Shown here piece by piece: positions 51,438 to 60,347 of a DNA stretch of 64,000 bases. Position 1 is the first letter of the stretch. Each line of letters begins with the position of its first letter. Both the position numbers and the translations under genes were made by a program. The notes under the pieces are model-generated. The model saw nothing but the letters and a program-made list of their open reading frames with translations, made no database searches and was not told the DNA's origin. Source of the stretch: Geodermatophilaceae bacterium URHA0031. GTDB lineage: Bacteria; Actinomycetota; Actinomycetes; Mycobacteriales; Geodermatophilaceae. Location of the stretch: contig JHVP01000008.1 of the NCBI GenBank assembly GCA_000620205.1, positions 124,001-188,000 of the forward strand, written 5' to 3'.

Positions 51438-52673
51438 ATGGTCATGCACAGTCTGGTCCGAGCAACCTCGTCAACAGCGATCGAGGGTCGGCACCCCGGG
51501 AAAGAGCGAGGAGAGCCGGCCCTGAACGCGTCCGACCCCAGCACGGGTGTGGGCTTCCTGGCCAAGGACCCGTGGAACCCCGCCATCCGCCGCGAGCAGA
51601 TGATCGCCCGACAGCTGGTGCAGCGCGGCCTGCCGGTCCGGTTCGTGCAGGCCCCCGCGGACGCCCGCCGGCTGCGCGCCGACCCGGGGAACTGGTGGTC
51701 GCACCTGCGGCAGGGCCGGTTCCAGACCGTCGCCCCCGGGATCACCGTCACCGAACGTTCCACCGTCCAGCCGGGCTCCCGCAGCCCGGGCGCCGAGCGC
51801 CTGGACGTCGGCCTGCTCGGTGCCTTCCTGCGCCGCTCGGGCTGGGACCCGGCGCTGTCGGTCTTCATGCTGCCCTGGGAGTGGCGCGCGGCCCGCGGAC
51901 TCCCCGGCCGGCGGGTCTTCGACTGCACCGACGACTGGGCCCGGCTCCTCCCCCGGGCCCGCGGCCTGCCCGGCCAACTGCGGCGGATCGCCGACGAGGC
52001 CGACCAGATCGTCGTCGTGAACCCGGTGCTCACCGACCTCTTCCCCGGCCGGACGCCGGTCGTCGTCCCCAACGGCACCGACGAGGCGCTGCTGACCGCA
52101 CCCCGGACGGCAGAGCGGCGCGACCGGCACGCGGTCTACGTCGGCAGCATCGCCGAGCGGTTCGACGTCGACCTGGTCCGGGCGGTGCTCAGCGAGCTGC
52201 CCGACTGGACGCTCACCGTGTACGGCCAGCTCGTCTTCCCGCTGTCCGCGCAGGCCGCGCGCGACCGCTTCCTCGCCCTGGAGAGTGAGACCGGTGGCCG
52301 GTTCCGGTACGCGGGGCTGCTGACCCGCGACCGGCTCGCCGACGTCCTGGACGGTGCGGCGGCCGGGCTGATCCCCGACGTCGCCAGCATCGCGCTGGGC
52401 CAGTCGTCGATGAAGGCCTACGACTACTGCGCGCGCGGGGTGCCGGTCGTCGCGACCGCCGGTCACCTGGAGCGCTCCGGCGACACCCCGCCGCACACCT
52501 ACGTCGTCGCGACCGCGCAGGAGATGGCCGCGGCGATGGTGGCCGCCGCCGACGAGCCGGTCAGCGCGGCGAAGGAGCGCGTCGACTGGGCCGGCGAGCG
52601 CACCTGGGCCCGCCGTACCGACGCGTGGCTGGCCGCCACCCTGCCGAGCGGGGTCAGCGGGCCCAGCACGTGA
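51438..52673 (+). CDS. GT4-like glycosyltransferase
   Basis: Up to 411 residues. GFLAKDPWNPAIRREQMIARQL opens a GT-B fold; RVFDCTDDWARLLPRARGL, NPVLTDLFPG, VVVPNGTDEALL and the C-terminal SIALGQSSMKAYDYCARGVP donor site are typical of bacterial exopolysaccharide transferases (similar to GumK/WcaI-like). The start is unclear: ATG 51438 and 51444 lack ribosome sites. CTG at 51522 has GAGGAG at ideal spacing, just before the first conserved residues. Confidence 0.85.
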   Translation: MVMHSLVRATSSTAIEGRHPGKERGEPALNASDPSTGVGFLAKDPWNPAIRREQMIARQLVQRGLPVRFVQAPADARRLRADPGNWWSHLRQGRFQTVAPGITVTERSTVQPGSRSPGAERLDVGLLGAFLRRSGWDPALSVFMLPWEWRAARGLPGRRVFDCTDDWARLLPRARGLPGQLRRIADEADQIVVVNPVLTDLFPGRTPVVVPNGTDEALLTAPRTAERRDRHAVYVGSIAERFDVDLVRAVLSELPDWTLTVYGQLVFPLSAQAARDRFLALESETGGRFRYAGLLTRDRLADVLDGAAAGLIPDVASIALGQSSMKAYDYCARGVPVVATAGHLERSGDTPPHTYVVATAQEMAAAMVAAADEPVSAAKERVDWAGERTWARRTDAWLAATLPSGVSGPST

Positions 52674-52682
52674 CGATCCGTC

Positions 52683-52708
52683 CGCACGGGCGCCCGGGCG
52701 CCCGTGCG
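52683..52708. terminator. 26-bp perfect palindrome between convergent EPS genes
   Basis: A perfect palindrome (centre 52695/52696), 9 bp after the glycosyltransferase stop and 8 bp before the RfbF-like stop. Well placed as a bidirectional terminator. Confidence 0.65.
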
Positions 52709-52716
52709 TCGGCAGA

Positions 52717-53535
52717 TCAGTCGTCCCAGACCTTCCAGTCCGCGCGACCGGCGTCCCAGAGGCTGTTGAGCTCCTTCCAGTCGCGGAAGGTGTCCATGCC
52801 CATCCAGAAGTCCTCGTGGCGGTAGATGCCCAGCTGTCCGTCCCGGGCCAGACGCTTCAGCGGCGCGTGCTCGAGCATCTCCTCGACCGCGTCGGCGTCG
52901 AGGTACTGGTCGACGAACTCGCGCTCGAAGAAGAAGAAGCCGCCGTTGACGTAGCCCGTCTGGGACTGCTTCTCGTTGAACGCGGTGACGTCGTCACCCT
53001 CGATGCTGATCTCGCCGTAACGACCGCTCGGGTGCACACCGGTGAGGGTGCCGAGCTTCTGCGCCGTCAGGTGGGTCTTCAGGGCGGCGTCCAGGTCCAC
53101 CGCGCCGACACCGTCGCCGTAGGTGAGCGCGAACCGCGGGGCGTCGAGGTACTTGGCCGCGCGGGCGATCCGGGCCCCGGTCGCCGTCGTCAGGCCCGTC
53201 TCGGCGAAGGTGATGTCCCAGTCCTCGTCGGCCACGTTGGTGTGGAACTCGAGCTCGTGGTCACCTCGCATGCGGAGCGTGAAGTCGTTCATCCGCGCCC
53301 GGTGCTCGACGAAGTAGTCCTTGATCATGTCGCCCTTGTAGCCCAGGCAGAGCACGAAGCGGCGGAAGCCGTAGTGGCTGTAGGTCTTCATGATGTGCCA
53401 CAGCACCGGCCGGCCACCGATGTCGACCAGCCCCTTGGGCAGCTGCTCGCTGGCCTCGCGGAGGCGCGTGCCCATGCCTCCGCACAGGATGACGACGGGG
53501 ATGTCGGCGGGGTCGGCGATCTGCGAGTGCACCAT
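52717..53535 (-). CDS. rfbF: Glucose-1-phosphate cytidylyltransferase-like nucleotidyltransferase
   Basis: A 272-residue enzyme. ILCGGMGTRLREASEQLPKG is the nucleotide loop, and RPVLWHIMKTYSHYGFRRFV and LGYKGDMIKDYFVEH are characteristic of RfbF; GDGVGAVDLDA and NGGFFFFEREFVDQY continue the family. RfbF makes CDP-glucose for 3,6-dideoxyhexoses. No CDP-glucose 4,6-dehydratase is in the window, so the donor may be used directly or the partner lies elsewhere. ATG 53535 has AGGAGGACATCC upstream. Confidence 0.85.
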   Translation of the reverse strand: MVHSQIADPADIPVVILCGGMGTRLREASEQLPKGLVDIGGRPVLWHIMKTYSHYGFRRFVLCLGYKGDMIKDYFVEHRARMNDFTLRMRGDHELEFHTNVADEDWDITFAETGLTTATGARIARAAKYLDAPRFALTYGDGVGAVDLDAALKTHLTAQKLGTLTGVHPSGRYGEISIEGDDVTAFNEKQSQTGYVNGGFFFFEREFVDQYLDADAVEEMLEHAPLKRLARDGQLGIYRHEDFWMGMDTFRDWKELNSLWDAGRADWKVWDD

Positions 53536-53608
53536 GGATGTCCTCCTGTCATGGCGGGCCGGATGCCCGTGGGTGAGGCCGCACGCGGTGCAGCCGGTGG
53601 TCGTGGAG

Positions 53609-55099
53609 TCAGGCGCCCGCACCGCGGAAGACGGCCGACACCGTCCTCAGGATGATCTTGACATCCAGCCAGAGCGACCAGTTCTCGATGTAGTAGTTGT
53701 CGAACCGGGCACGGTCCCCGATGGAGGTGTCCCCGCGCAGTCCGTGGACCTGCGCCCACCCGGTGAGCCCGGACGGGACCCGGTGCCGCGCCTCGTAGCT
53801 GGGGTAGGCGCCCCGGAACTGGTCGACGAAGTGCGGCCGCTCGGGCCGGGGCCCCACGATGCTCATGTCGCCGCGCAGGACGTTGAGCAGCTGCGGCAGC
53901 TCGTCCAGCGAGGTCTTCCGCAGGAAGCGGCCGACAGGGGTCAGGCGGGCGTCGTGGGCGACGTTCCAGGTGGTCGCCGACTCCGTCTCGTTGGCGGGAC
54001 GCAGCGAACGGAACTTCAGGACCTCGAAGGACCGGCCGTCGACACCCACCCGCTCCTGACGGAAGAGCACACCCGGCCCCCCGTCGAGCCGGACCGCGAG
54101 CGCGATCAACGACAGGACCGGGGCCAGGATCAGCAGGGCCACTGCGGCGACGGTGACGTCGAACAACCGCTTGATCCGCCAGGAGCGACTCCGGTAGGTG
54201 GCCCGGCGGAGGCGCACCAGGGGGAGTCCCCAGGCGTTGTCCATGTCGGCGTCGACCTGGTGCAGCTCGAAGAGCCGGGGCACCACGAACAGCTCGCAGC
54301 GGTACCGGTCGCAGGTGCGGATGAGCGCGACCATCTGCGACTCCTTCATGGAGGAGAAGGCCACGACGACGTTGCGGACGTCCTGCTGCAGGAGGACCGG
54401 CACCAGCGACTCCGGGCCGCCCAGCACCGGGACGTCGGAGCTACCGGCGACCAGGTGGGGGTTGGCGTCCAGGAAGCCGATCGGGTGGAGGCCGTACTCG
54501 GGGTGTGCCCCCAGGATGTCGGCGAACTGGTGGCCGACCGTGCCCGCACCGAGGATCAGGGTCCGGTGGGCGACCAGGCGGTCCGAGCGCAGCCGGCGGA
54601 CCAGCGCGTAGGCCGCGACCCGGAATGCCGCCACGGCGACGCCCATGGCGACGGCGCCCCACAGGAACCGCCAGTTGATGATGTAGTCACGCCAGATCGC
54701 GTTGGACCAGAGGATCTGACCGATGAGCGCGAGGGCGGCCGCGGCGAGCCACCGGCCGGCCAGCACGGGGAGGTCGTCCAGGACGGACAGCGACAGCCGG
54801 GAGCGGTAGAGACCGGCGCCCGCCATCAGGGCCAGCAGGACGATGCCGAAGGCAGCGGTCTTGCGAGCGGGCGAGTCCAGCCCCACCTCGGAGCCGAAGA
54901 TCTCCGCCCCCACCACGCCGAGGACGACGGCCGCCAGGTCCGAGGCCAGCAGCAGCGGCGCGATGCCGTACCGGGCCATGCGGGCCCAGCGGGAGTCCGG
55001 CTCCGGAGGGCGCGGAGCACCGCTCACGGGCAACGGCGTCACGGCGGGCGTCGCCACCGCGATGTCCGCTTCTTGCGCGCTCGAGACACTGTCGAGCAT
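53609..55099 (-). CDS. Polyprenyl glycosylphosphotransferase (EPS-initiating sugar transferase)
   Basis: A 496-residue protein. Several membrane helices lie in the first 185 residues, then a Rossmann-like CoA-binding part (TLILGAGTVGHQFADIL). One more helix (KRLFDVTVAAVALLILAPV) leads to the catalytic bacterial sugar-transferase domain with LFRQERVGVDGRSFEVLKFR, RKTSLDELPQLLNVLRGDMS and GPRPERPHF. It moves a sugar-1-phosphate onto undecaprenyl phosphate, the first step of exopolysaccharide assembly. ATG 55099 follows GGGGGGGCTTG. Confidence 0.93.
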   Translation of the reverse strand: MLDSVSSAQEADIAVATPAVTPLPVSGAPRPPEPDSRWARMARYGIAPLLLASDLAAVVLGVVGAEIFGSEVGLDSPARKTAAFGIVLLALMAGAGLYRSRLSLSVLDDLPVLAGRWLAAAALALIGQILWSNAIWRDYIINWRFLWGAVAMGVAVAAFRVAAYALVRRLRSDRLVAHRTLILGAGTVGHQFADILGAHPEYGLHPIGFLDANPHLVAGSSDVPVLGGPESLVPVLLQQDVRNVVVAFSSMKESQMVALIRTCDRYRCELFVVPRLFELHQVDADMDNAWGLPLVRLRRATYRSRSWRIKRLFDVTVAAVALLILAPVLSLIALAVRLDGGPGVLFRQERVGVDGRSFEVLKFRSLRPANETESATTWNVAHDARLTPVGRFLRKTSLDELPQLLNVLRGDMSIVGPRPERPHFVDQFRGAYPSYEARHRVPSGLTGWAQVHGLRGDTSIGDRARFDNYYIENWSLWLDVKIILRTVSAVFRGAGA

Positions 55100-55450
55100 C
55101 AAGCCCCCCCGAGGTCACTCAACGTAACTACCTGTGCGCCCCATGAGCCGCCCATTGGTCCTTCTGGCGAGCTCCCCCTCGGCGAAGTGCCGGTATGTCT
55201 GGGGTGCGTCGTCGCACTGACCAGGCCATTGCGGGGCGGGCCGTCGCTGACGGTAGCGGAATCCCCACCTTCGGGGTAGCTCGACAGCTGATCGTTTGCC
55301 CACACTGCCGGGCAAGGGGTGACACTCCGCAGTCGCATCACGCTGCGAAGTCGGTTGTGGACCGAGCGCACAGTGACCATGAACTCACCTGCCCATGACG
55401 CCCCCGGGACGCGGACTGACGACGGACTCCGCACACCGCGCACCGGACGC
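55100..55450. other. 351-bp intergenic leader upstream of the sugar transferase
   Basis: No convincing gene on either strand. GC is lower than in the coding regions, and it probably holds the promoter and a long 5' leader for the glycosylphosphotransferase. One small inverted repeat with 6-bp arms (55296-55301 and 55310-55315) is visible. Confidence 0.5.
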
Positions 55451-56905
55451 TCATTCGTCGACGAGGCCGGCGGGCAGGACGGCGGACGACGGCTCGTCGG
55501 GCACCGCCTCCTCCCTCAGCCGATCGGCCTCCCTGCCCAGTCGGGAGACCGTGAGGAACCACACCGGGACGACGGCCCAGTAGGCCGCGGCGAAACCGAG
55601 GGCTGCGCCGGCGGCACCCCCGAGCCAGAGACCGAGGACGCCGAAGGCGACCAGCATCACCGACACGGCAGCGTGCACCCGGAAGACGGCGTCCGCCCGG
55701 CCCATGCCGTAGACGACGCAGGCGGGACCGACGGACAGGAGGTTGCCGACCTGCCCGATCACCGAGGCGAGCAGGACCGCCGAGACGCCGCTCCACGAGT
55801 CCCCGAGCAGGGCGACTCCCCAGTCGTCGGGCAGGAGCAGGGCGACGATCCCCCAGAGCAGCCCGGCGACCGACAACACCGCGCCCAGCCCGGTGGCGGC
55901 GAGCAGGCGCGCCCGGGCCGTCAGTCCGGTCCGCCGGGACAGCTCCGGCACGCCGAAGGCCATGGCACTCGTGGCCAGCAGGGTCACCGGACCCAGGATG
56001 ACCTGGGCGCCGCGCAGGGAGCCGACGTCGGTCAGCGTCCCGAACGCGCCCACCAGGAGCAGCGCGCCCTGGTAGGCACCCTGGAGCAGCAGCGCCTCCA
56101 GGACCAGGAAGCGGGTCAGGTCCCAGTGGCTGCGCAGCCACTGCCCGGACGACCGGAGGGCCGGCGCGCAGCGGCTGCGCCAGGCGCCCAGCACAGCGGC
56201 CAGCGTCCCGGACAGGCCCCAGGCGATCACGAACGGCACCGCGTCACCGACCCCACCCACCAGCAGGGCGGTGACCGCGATGAGCTGCAGCACCATCCAG
56301 ACCGCGTCCACGAGGGCGGCGAGCTCCGGCCGGCGGTCGGCGAAGAAGACCATCCGCCAGGCGTCCTGGAGCAGCAGCCCGGGGAGGAGCACCGCCATGG
56401 CCAGCAGCGCCGCGCCGACGTCCCCGCCGAGGACGAGTCCGCAGACGAGCACGAGCAGCCCGAGCCCGAGTCCGATGGCGGTCGCCATGCCGGTCGACTG
56501 ACCCGCCGCCCGGTGGAACTCCGGTCGCGAGACCGCCGTGAAACGCATCATCATCGGCTGGCTGGCCAGCGACCGGGTCACCAGGATCGCCACGGAGTAG
56601 ACCGTGAAGGACAGCGTGAAGGCGCCGAAGGCATCGGCGTCGACAGCCCGCGCCACGATGAGCGACAGCGCCAGGTTGCTCAGGCTCGACAGCGCCTGGT
56701 CGATGATGTTCCACCCGGCCCGACGGGCCAGCCGGCCCGCGGAGCTCCGACCCTCGTCCGGGGCCACGGCATCGGGTGTCGACGCGGGTCCGGGCGTCGG
56801 CGAGCCCTCGGGCGCCGGGCGGTCCACACCGACGCCCCGTGGGACGTCAGGGTCACCGTCGTCGCCGCGGCCTCCGCCGCCGTCATCCACTCGCACGGCG
56901 CTCAC
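55451..56905 (-). CDS. Polysaccharide flippase (Wzx/MATE-like)
   Basis: About 484 residues: a hydrophilic N-terminal 60 residues, then about twelve membrane helices. GWNIIDQALSSLSNLALSLI and VDADAFGAFTLSFTVYSVAI are the typical start of oligosaccharide flippases of the polysaccharide-synthesis family. It would export lipid-linked repeat units made by the surrounding transferases. GTG 56905 is proposed; GTG 56932 is also possible. No polymerase (Wzy) gene is in the window. Confidence 0.85.
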   Translation of the reverse strand: MSAVRVDDGGGGRGDDGDPDVPRGVGVDRPAPEGSPTPGPASTPDAVAPDEGRSSAGRLARRAGWNIIDQALSSLSNLALSLIVARAVDADAFGAFTLSFTVYSVAILVTRSLASQPMMMRFTAVSRPEFHRAAGQSTGMATAIGLGLGLLVLVCGLVLGGDVGAALLAMAVLLPGLLLQDAWRMVFFADRRPELAALVDAVWMVLQLIAVTALLVGGVGDAVPFVIAWGLSGTLAAVLGAWRSRCAPALRSSGQWLRSHWDLTRFLVLEALLLQGAYQGALLLVGAFGTLTDVGSLRGAQVILGPVTLLATSAMAFGVPELSRRTGLTARARLLAATGLGAVLSVAGLLWGIVALLLPDDWGVALLGDSWSGVSAVLLASVIGQVGNLLSVGPACVVYGMGRADAVFRVHAAVSVMLVAFGVLGLWLGGAAGAALGFAAAYWAVVPVWFLTVSRLGREADRLREEAVPDEPSSAVLPAGLVDE

Positions 56906-57054
56906 GGTAATGGCAGCACCCGCCACCGTCACCGGATGTGAGCAGATCGATCACCGGGAGGCACCGCTGAGCAGCGGCGGTGGGTAAGCTCCCGGCCTCG
57001 GCGAACGGGCGGCGTCGGCGCACTCCCGCCCACATCGGTACGAGAGGACGGTCC

Positions 57055-57972
57055 GTGCAACTGCGAGCCATCTACCGTTCCTACGGCGGCGAGAACATGA
57101 AGGACCGGCCGGCCTACTACAGCAAGCTGAGCTGCCTGGCCTCCTTCCTCCGCTCCGCAGCCGAAGCCGGTGTCGAGCCGGTCTTCGTCAACGACGGGCC
57201 GATCCCGGACGACCGACTCCGGCTCATGCAGGGTGCCGGGGAGATCGTGGACCTGCCCGGGCTCGGGATGCGCGGGTCGTACCTGACCGCCCTCCGCCTG
57301 GCGACCGACGGTCGCTGGAGCCGGGACGACGTCGTGTGGTTCAGCGAGGACGACTACCTCTACCGCCCCGAGGCCCTGCGGCAGTTGGAGCGGGCGACCG
57401 CGGTGATCCGCGAGGCGGACTACTTCGCCCTGTACGGGTCGACACCGAACCACCCCGCCCTGGGCGACGCGGACCAGGACGACGGGCCCCGCGGCTGGGA
57501 GGAGCTGCCCCCGTGGCCGGTCGACGGGCACGACTGGGTGCGGATCCGCAGCACGGCGAGCACCTTCGGAGCCCGGGTCGGCACACTCGCCGACGACCTG
57601 GGCATCTTCCGGCTGTGCATGGCACCGCACCGGAACATGCTGCGCGATCACGACACCTGCCTGGTCTACCAGGGCTTCGAGCCCCACCGCTATCGCGACC
57701 TGACCCGCGCGGCTGTGGGACTGTCCGGCCCGACCCCTCGGGACCGTGTCCGCGGCGCCTGGCTCAGTCCGTTCCTGCTCGCGACGAACCTGAGGTCGCA
57801 CCGCCGCGCGCAGCGACGCCGGCTGCTCGTGGCCGCTGACCCGAACTTCGCCACCCACATGGAGAACGCCTTCATGGCGCCCGGTCACGACTGGGACGCC
57901 CTGGCCGTCGAGACCGAGGACTGGATGGCGGCCCGAGGACTTTCTACCGGTCCCGCAGCACCGACGTCGTGA
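57055..57972 (+). CDS. Putative glycosyltransferase of the EPS locus, family unclear
   Basis: A 305-residue protein. GTG 57055 with AGAGG seven bases upstream gives MQLRAIYRSYGGENMKDRPA. LASFLRSAAEAGVEPVFVND and VVWFSEDDYLYRPEALRQLE resemble a GT-A nucleotide-sugar fold with an acidic metal-binding EDD motif. The ending HMENAFMAPGHDWDALA resembles tails of similar proteins in capsule loci. I recognise no named family. Convergent with GH26. Confidence 0.55.
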   Translation: MQLRAIYRSYGGENMKDRPAYYSKLSCLASFLRSAAEAGVEPVFVNDGPIPDDRLRLMQGAGEIVDLPGLGMRGSYLTALRLATDGRWSRDDVVWFSEDDYLYRPEALRQLERATAVIREADYFALYGSTPNHPALGDADQDDGPRGWEELPPWPVDGHDWVRIRSTASTFGARVGTLADDLGIFRLCMAPHRNMLRDHDTCLVYQGFEPHRYRDLTRAAVGLSGPTPRDRVRGAWLSPFLLATNLRSHRRAQRRRLLVAADPNFATHMENAFMAPGHDWDALAVETEDWMAARGLSTGPAAPTS

Positions 57973-57977
57973 CGGCG

Positions 57978-58003
57978 GTTCCCGGGCGGCCACGCCCGGG
58001 AAC
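57978..58003. terminator. Bidirectional terminator between the unknown GT and GH26
   Basis: Perfect 10-bp arms (57978-57987 and 57994-58003) flank a 6-nt loop, placed in the 33-bp gap between the convergent stops. Confidence 0.7.
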
Positions 58004-58005
58004 GG

Positions 58006-59181
58006 TCACCACAGGTGCTGGTAGGTCGCCGCAGCCTCGGGCTGCCTGGTCTCCCCGAAGAGGGAGAAGGCCCCGTCGTAGGTGGGGTCGGAGACGTTGA
58101 ACAGGATGTCGTAGAGCACCTGCCCGGAGCCGCTGCCCGCGTGCTCGCTGAAGAAGTCGTACATCCCGGTGATGAACGCGGGTGAGTCGGCCTGGGTCGC
58201 GTTGCCGGACCACTCCGGGACCGCGAGGGGGAGACCGACGCTCTTGGCGAAGTCGAGGTACTGGAGGATCCCCTTCGGCGCACCGTACTTGTCGGTCGCC
58301 TGCGCCTCGGCGTCGAACTCCTGCTTGGTCTCCGCTGCCGGGTAGTTGTTGTAGTAGTCGACGCCCACCACGTCCACGTAGTCCCGCCCCGGGAACGCCT
58401 CCCGCCAGTCCATGCCGTTGCCGATGGACTCCCGGTTGACGCAGAACACGAGCTGAGAAGCCGGGAACACCTCCTGCTGCAGCGCCCGGAAGCGACGCCA
58501 GCTCGCGATGAAGTCGTCGGTCTCGCTCCGGTCGACCGCCCAGGGGTACCAGTTCCCGTTCATCTCGTGCGCGAAGCGGATGTAGAGCGTGCCCGGTCGA
58601 TCGCCCCAGAGGTCCCGGAGGTTGGTCAGCGACTCGCGCCACCGGTCGTCATAGGCGCCCTGCGCAGCGGCCTGCCACGTCTCGTCAGCGCCGATGGCGC
58701 CGATCGCGATGTCCAGGGACTGGTCCCAGGAGCCGTACTCCCCACCGGGCTGCAGCTGCGGCAGCTTCACCATGCCCTGGTTGTTGTCCGCCCACGTCCC
58801 GGCGATCGTGACCGGGCGCCCACGCCAGGTGGCCAGGCTGCCGTCCGCGACGCCATCGCCGGAGGCGCCCGAGGTCCACGCGCCGCTGGGCGAGGTGGTG
58901 TTGTCCGCCCCCCCGGTGTGCGCCGGTTCACTCATCTGGCCCCTCGTGGAGACCACGACCACCACCACGGACACGATCAGCACCAGGAACACGGCCGCCA
59001 GGACGAGCCAGGCCCGCTTCGGGCGCGCCGACTGCGGCCGAGGGGTCGAGGCCCCGGGCTCCCCGGGGAGGAGGGTCTCGGGCGAGGTGCCGCCTTCCAT
59101 GCCGTTCGTGGTCGTCGCCTCCTCGTCGTCCGATCGGGTGAGTTCGGGGGGCGCTGCCCACGTCCAGCCGTCTCGTGACAT
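58006..59181 (-). CDS. Membrane-anchored GH26 glycoside hydrolase
   Basis: A 391-residue protein. A cytoplasmic tail of about 70 residues, one membrane helix (AWLVLAAVFLVLIVSVVVVV, about 66-86) and an extracellular GH26 TIM barrel. YIRFAHEMNGNWYPWAVDR carries the acid/base Glu, and PLAVPEWSGN the nucleophile Glu. Family 26 includes beta-mannanases, xylanases and lichenases. Position inside an exopolysaccharide cluster suggests it trims or releases the polymer. ATG 59181. Confidence 0.88.
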   Translation of the reverse strand: MSRDGWTWAAPPELTRSDDEEATTTNGMEGGTSPETLLPGEPGASTPRPQSARPKRAWLVLAAVFLVLIVSVVVVVVSTRGQMSEPAHTGGADNTTSPSGAWTSGASGDGVADGSLATWRGRPVTIAGTWADNNQGMVKLPQLQPGGEYGSWDQSLDIAIGAIGADETWQAAAQGAYDDRWRESLTNLRDLWGDRPGTLYIRFAHEMNGNWYPWAVDRSETDDFIASWRRFRALQQEVFPASQLVFCVNRESIGNGMDWREAFPGRDYVDVVGVDYYNNYPAAETKQEFDAEAQATDKYGAPKGILQYLDFAKSVGLPLAVPEWSGNATQADSPAFITGMYDFFSEHAGSGSGQVLYDILFNVSDPTYDGAFSLFGETRQPEAAATYQHLW

Positions 59182-59298
59182 CACTCTCGGTACCCTCGCT
59201 CGACCAAGATCTCGCGCGGGTCGACCGCCGACGATACAACCGGCCATGATCACCGACCCCGGCGAGCGCGGTGTCGGGACGGGAGCAGGGAGGCACGA

Positions 59299-60243
59299 GT
59301 GACGGCAGGGCCAGCGGGGACGGCGTTCGACGGCGGGTCGGTGGAGGTCGTCGTGGTCGCGTACCGCAGCCGGGTGCAGATCGAGGGCCTGCTCGACGGC
59401 CTGCCCTCCGACCTCCCCCTCGTCGTGGTGGACAACAGCGACGGCAGTGACGGGCTCCCGGACGTGATCCGAGCCCGCCCCGGCAGTCGCTACCTGTCCG
59501 GTGGGGGGGTCGGCTTCGCCCGAGCGGCCAACCTGGGTGCGCGCACCTCGACGGCGGACCACCTGCTGTTCGTGAATCCCGACACCCGGCCGTCGCTGGA
59601 GGACCTCCGCACGCTCGTCGCGGACGTCGCCGGGGACCCGACCTGCGCTGCCAGCGCCGGCACCCTGGTCGAGCCGGACGGCAGGGCGCAGATCGGCGCC
59701 GGCGGCTGGGAGCCGACGTTCCGCCGGGCAGCCGTCCATGCCGCCGGGCTGCACAAGCTGCTGCCGCGCAGTGGGGTCTTCGCCCGCCCGGTGATCGGCA
59801 GGCCCCTGTCGGTCGACTGGGTGAGCGGCGGGTGCATGGCCGTCCGCCGGGAGACCTTCCTGCGACTCGGCTGCTTCGACGAGGACTTCTACGTCTACCT
59901 CGAGGACGTGGCGTACGGGCGCGCCGCCCGTGAACAGGGTCTGCACGAGCGGTTGCGCACCGACGTGACCATCCACGGCTCGAGCGGTGGGTCCGGCGCA
60001 CCGTCCCTGGAGATGATGCGGCTGCGTGGGGCGTCGATGAGCCGCTACCTGCACAAGCACCTCGGCGTCGCGCGGGCCACGCTCATCACCGGCTGCTTCG
60101 TCGTCGGCTACGCCGTGCGCGCCGGTGAGCGGCTCGTCCGTGGTGACCGGCAGCGCGCTCGCGAGCACTGGTCCTACGCCGTGGGCGCGCTGACCGGCCG
60201 CGCGACCGTGGGTGGCCGAGTGGTGACAGCACGTAGAACTTGA
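59299..60243 (+). CDS. GT2 family glycosyltransferase (rhamnosyltransferase-like)
   Basis: A 314-residue GT-A enzyme. VEVVVVAYRSRVQIEGLLDG, VVDNSDGSDGL, GGGVGFARAANLGAR, the metal motif in LLFVNPDTRP and VSGGCMAVRRETFLRLGCFD are typical of WbbL-like rhamnosyltransferases, as used in actinobacterial wall linkers and exopolysaccharides. GTG 59299 follows AGGGAGGCACGA. Donor uncertain. Confidence 0.9.
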   Translation: MTAGPAGTAFDGGSVEVVVVAYRSRVQIEGLLDGLPSDLPLVVVDNSDGSDGLPDVIRARPGSRYLSGGGVGFARAANLGARTSTADHLLFVNPDTRPSLEDLRTLVADVAGDPTCAASAGTLVEPDGRAQIGAGGWEPTFRRAAVHAAGLHKLLPRSGVFARPVIGRPLSVDWVSGGCMAVRRETFLRLGCFDEDFYVYLEDVAYGRAAREQGLHERLRTDVTIHGSSGGSGAPSLEMMRLRGASMSRYLHKHLGVARATLITGCFVVGYAVRAGERLVRGDRQRAREHWSYAVGALTGRATVGGRVVTARRT

Positions 60244-60347
60244 TCCGCGAGTCGCGTCCCTCGATGCTGTGACGTTGCCTTGTGTGATCACTGACCGCTC
60301 AAATGACGCCCAGGCGCGTCATCGGGGCGCGGCAGGGAGGACGAGGC

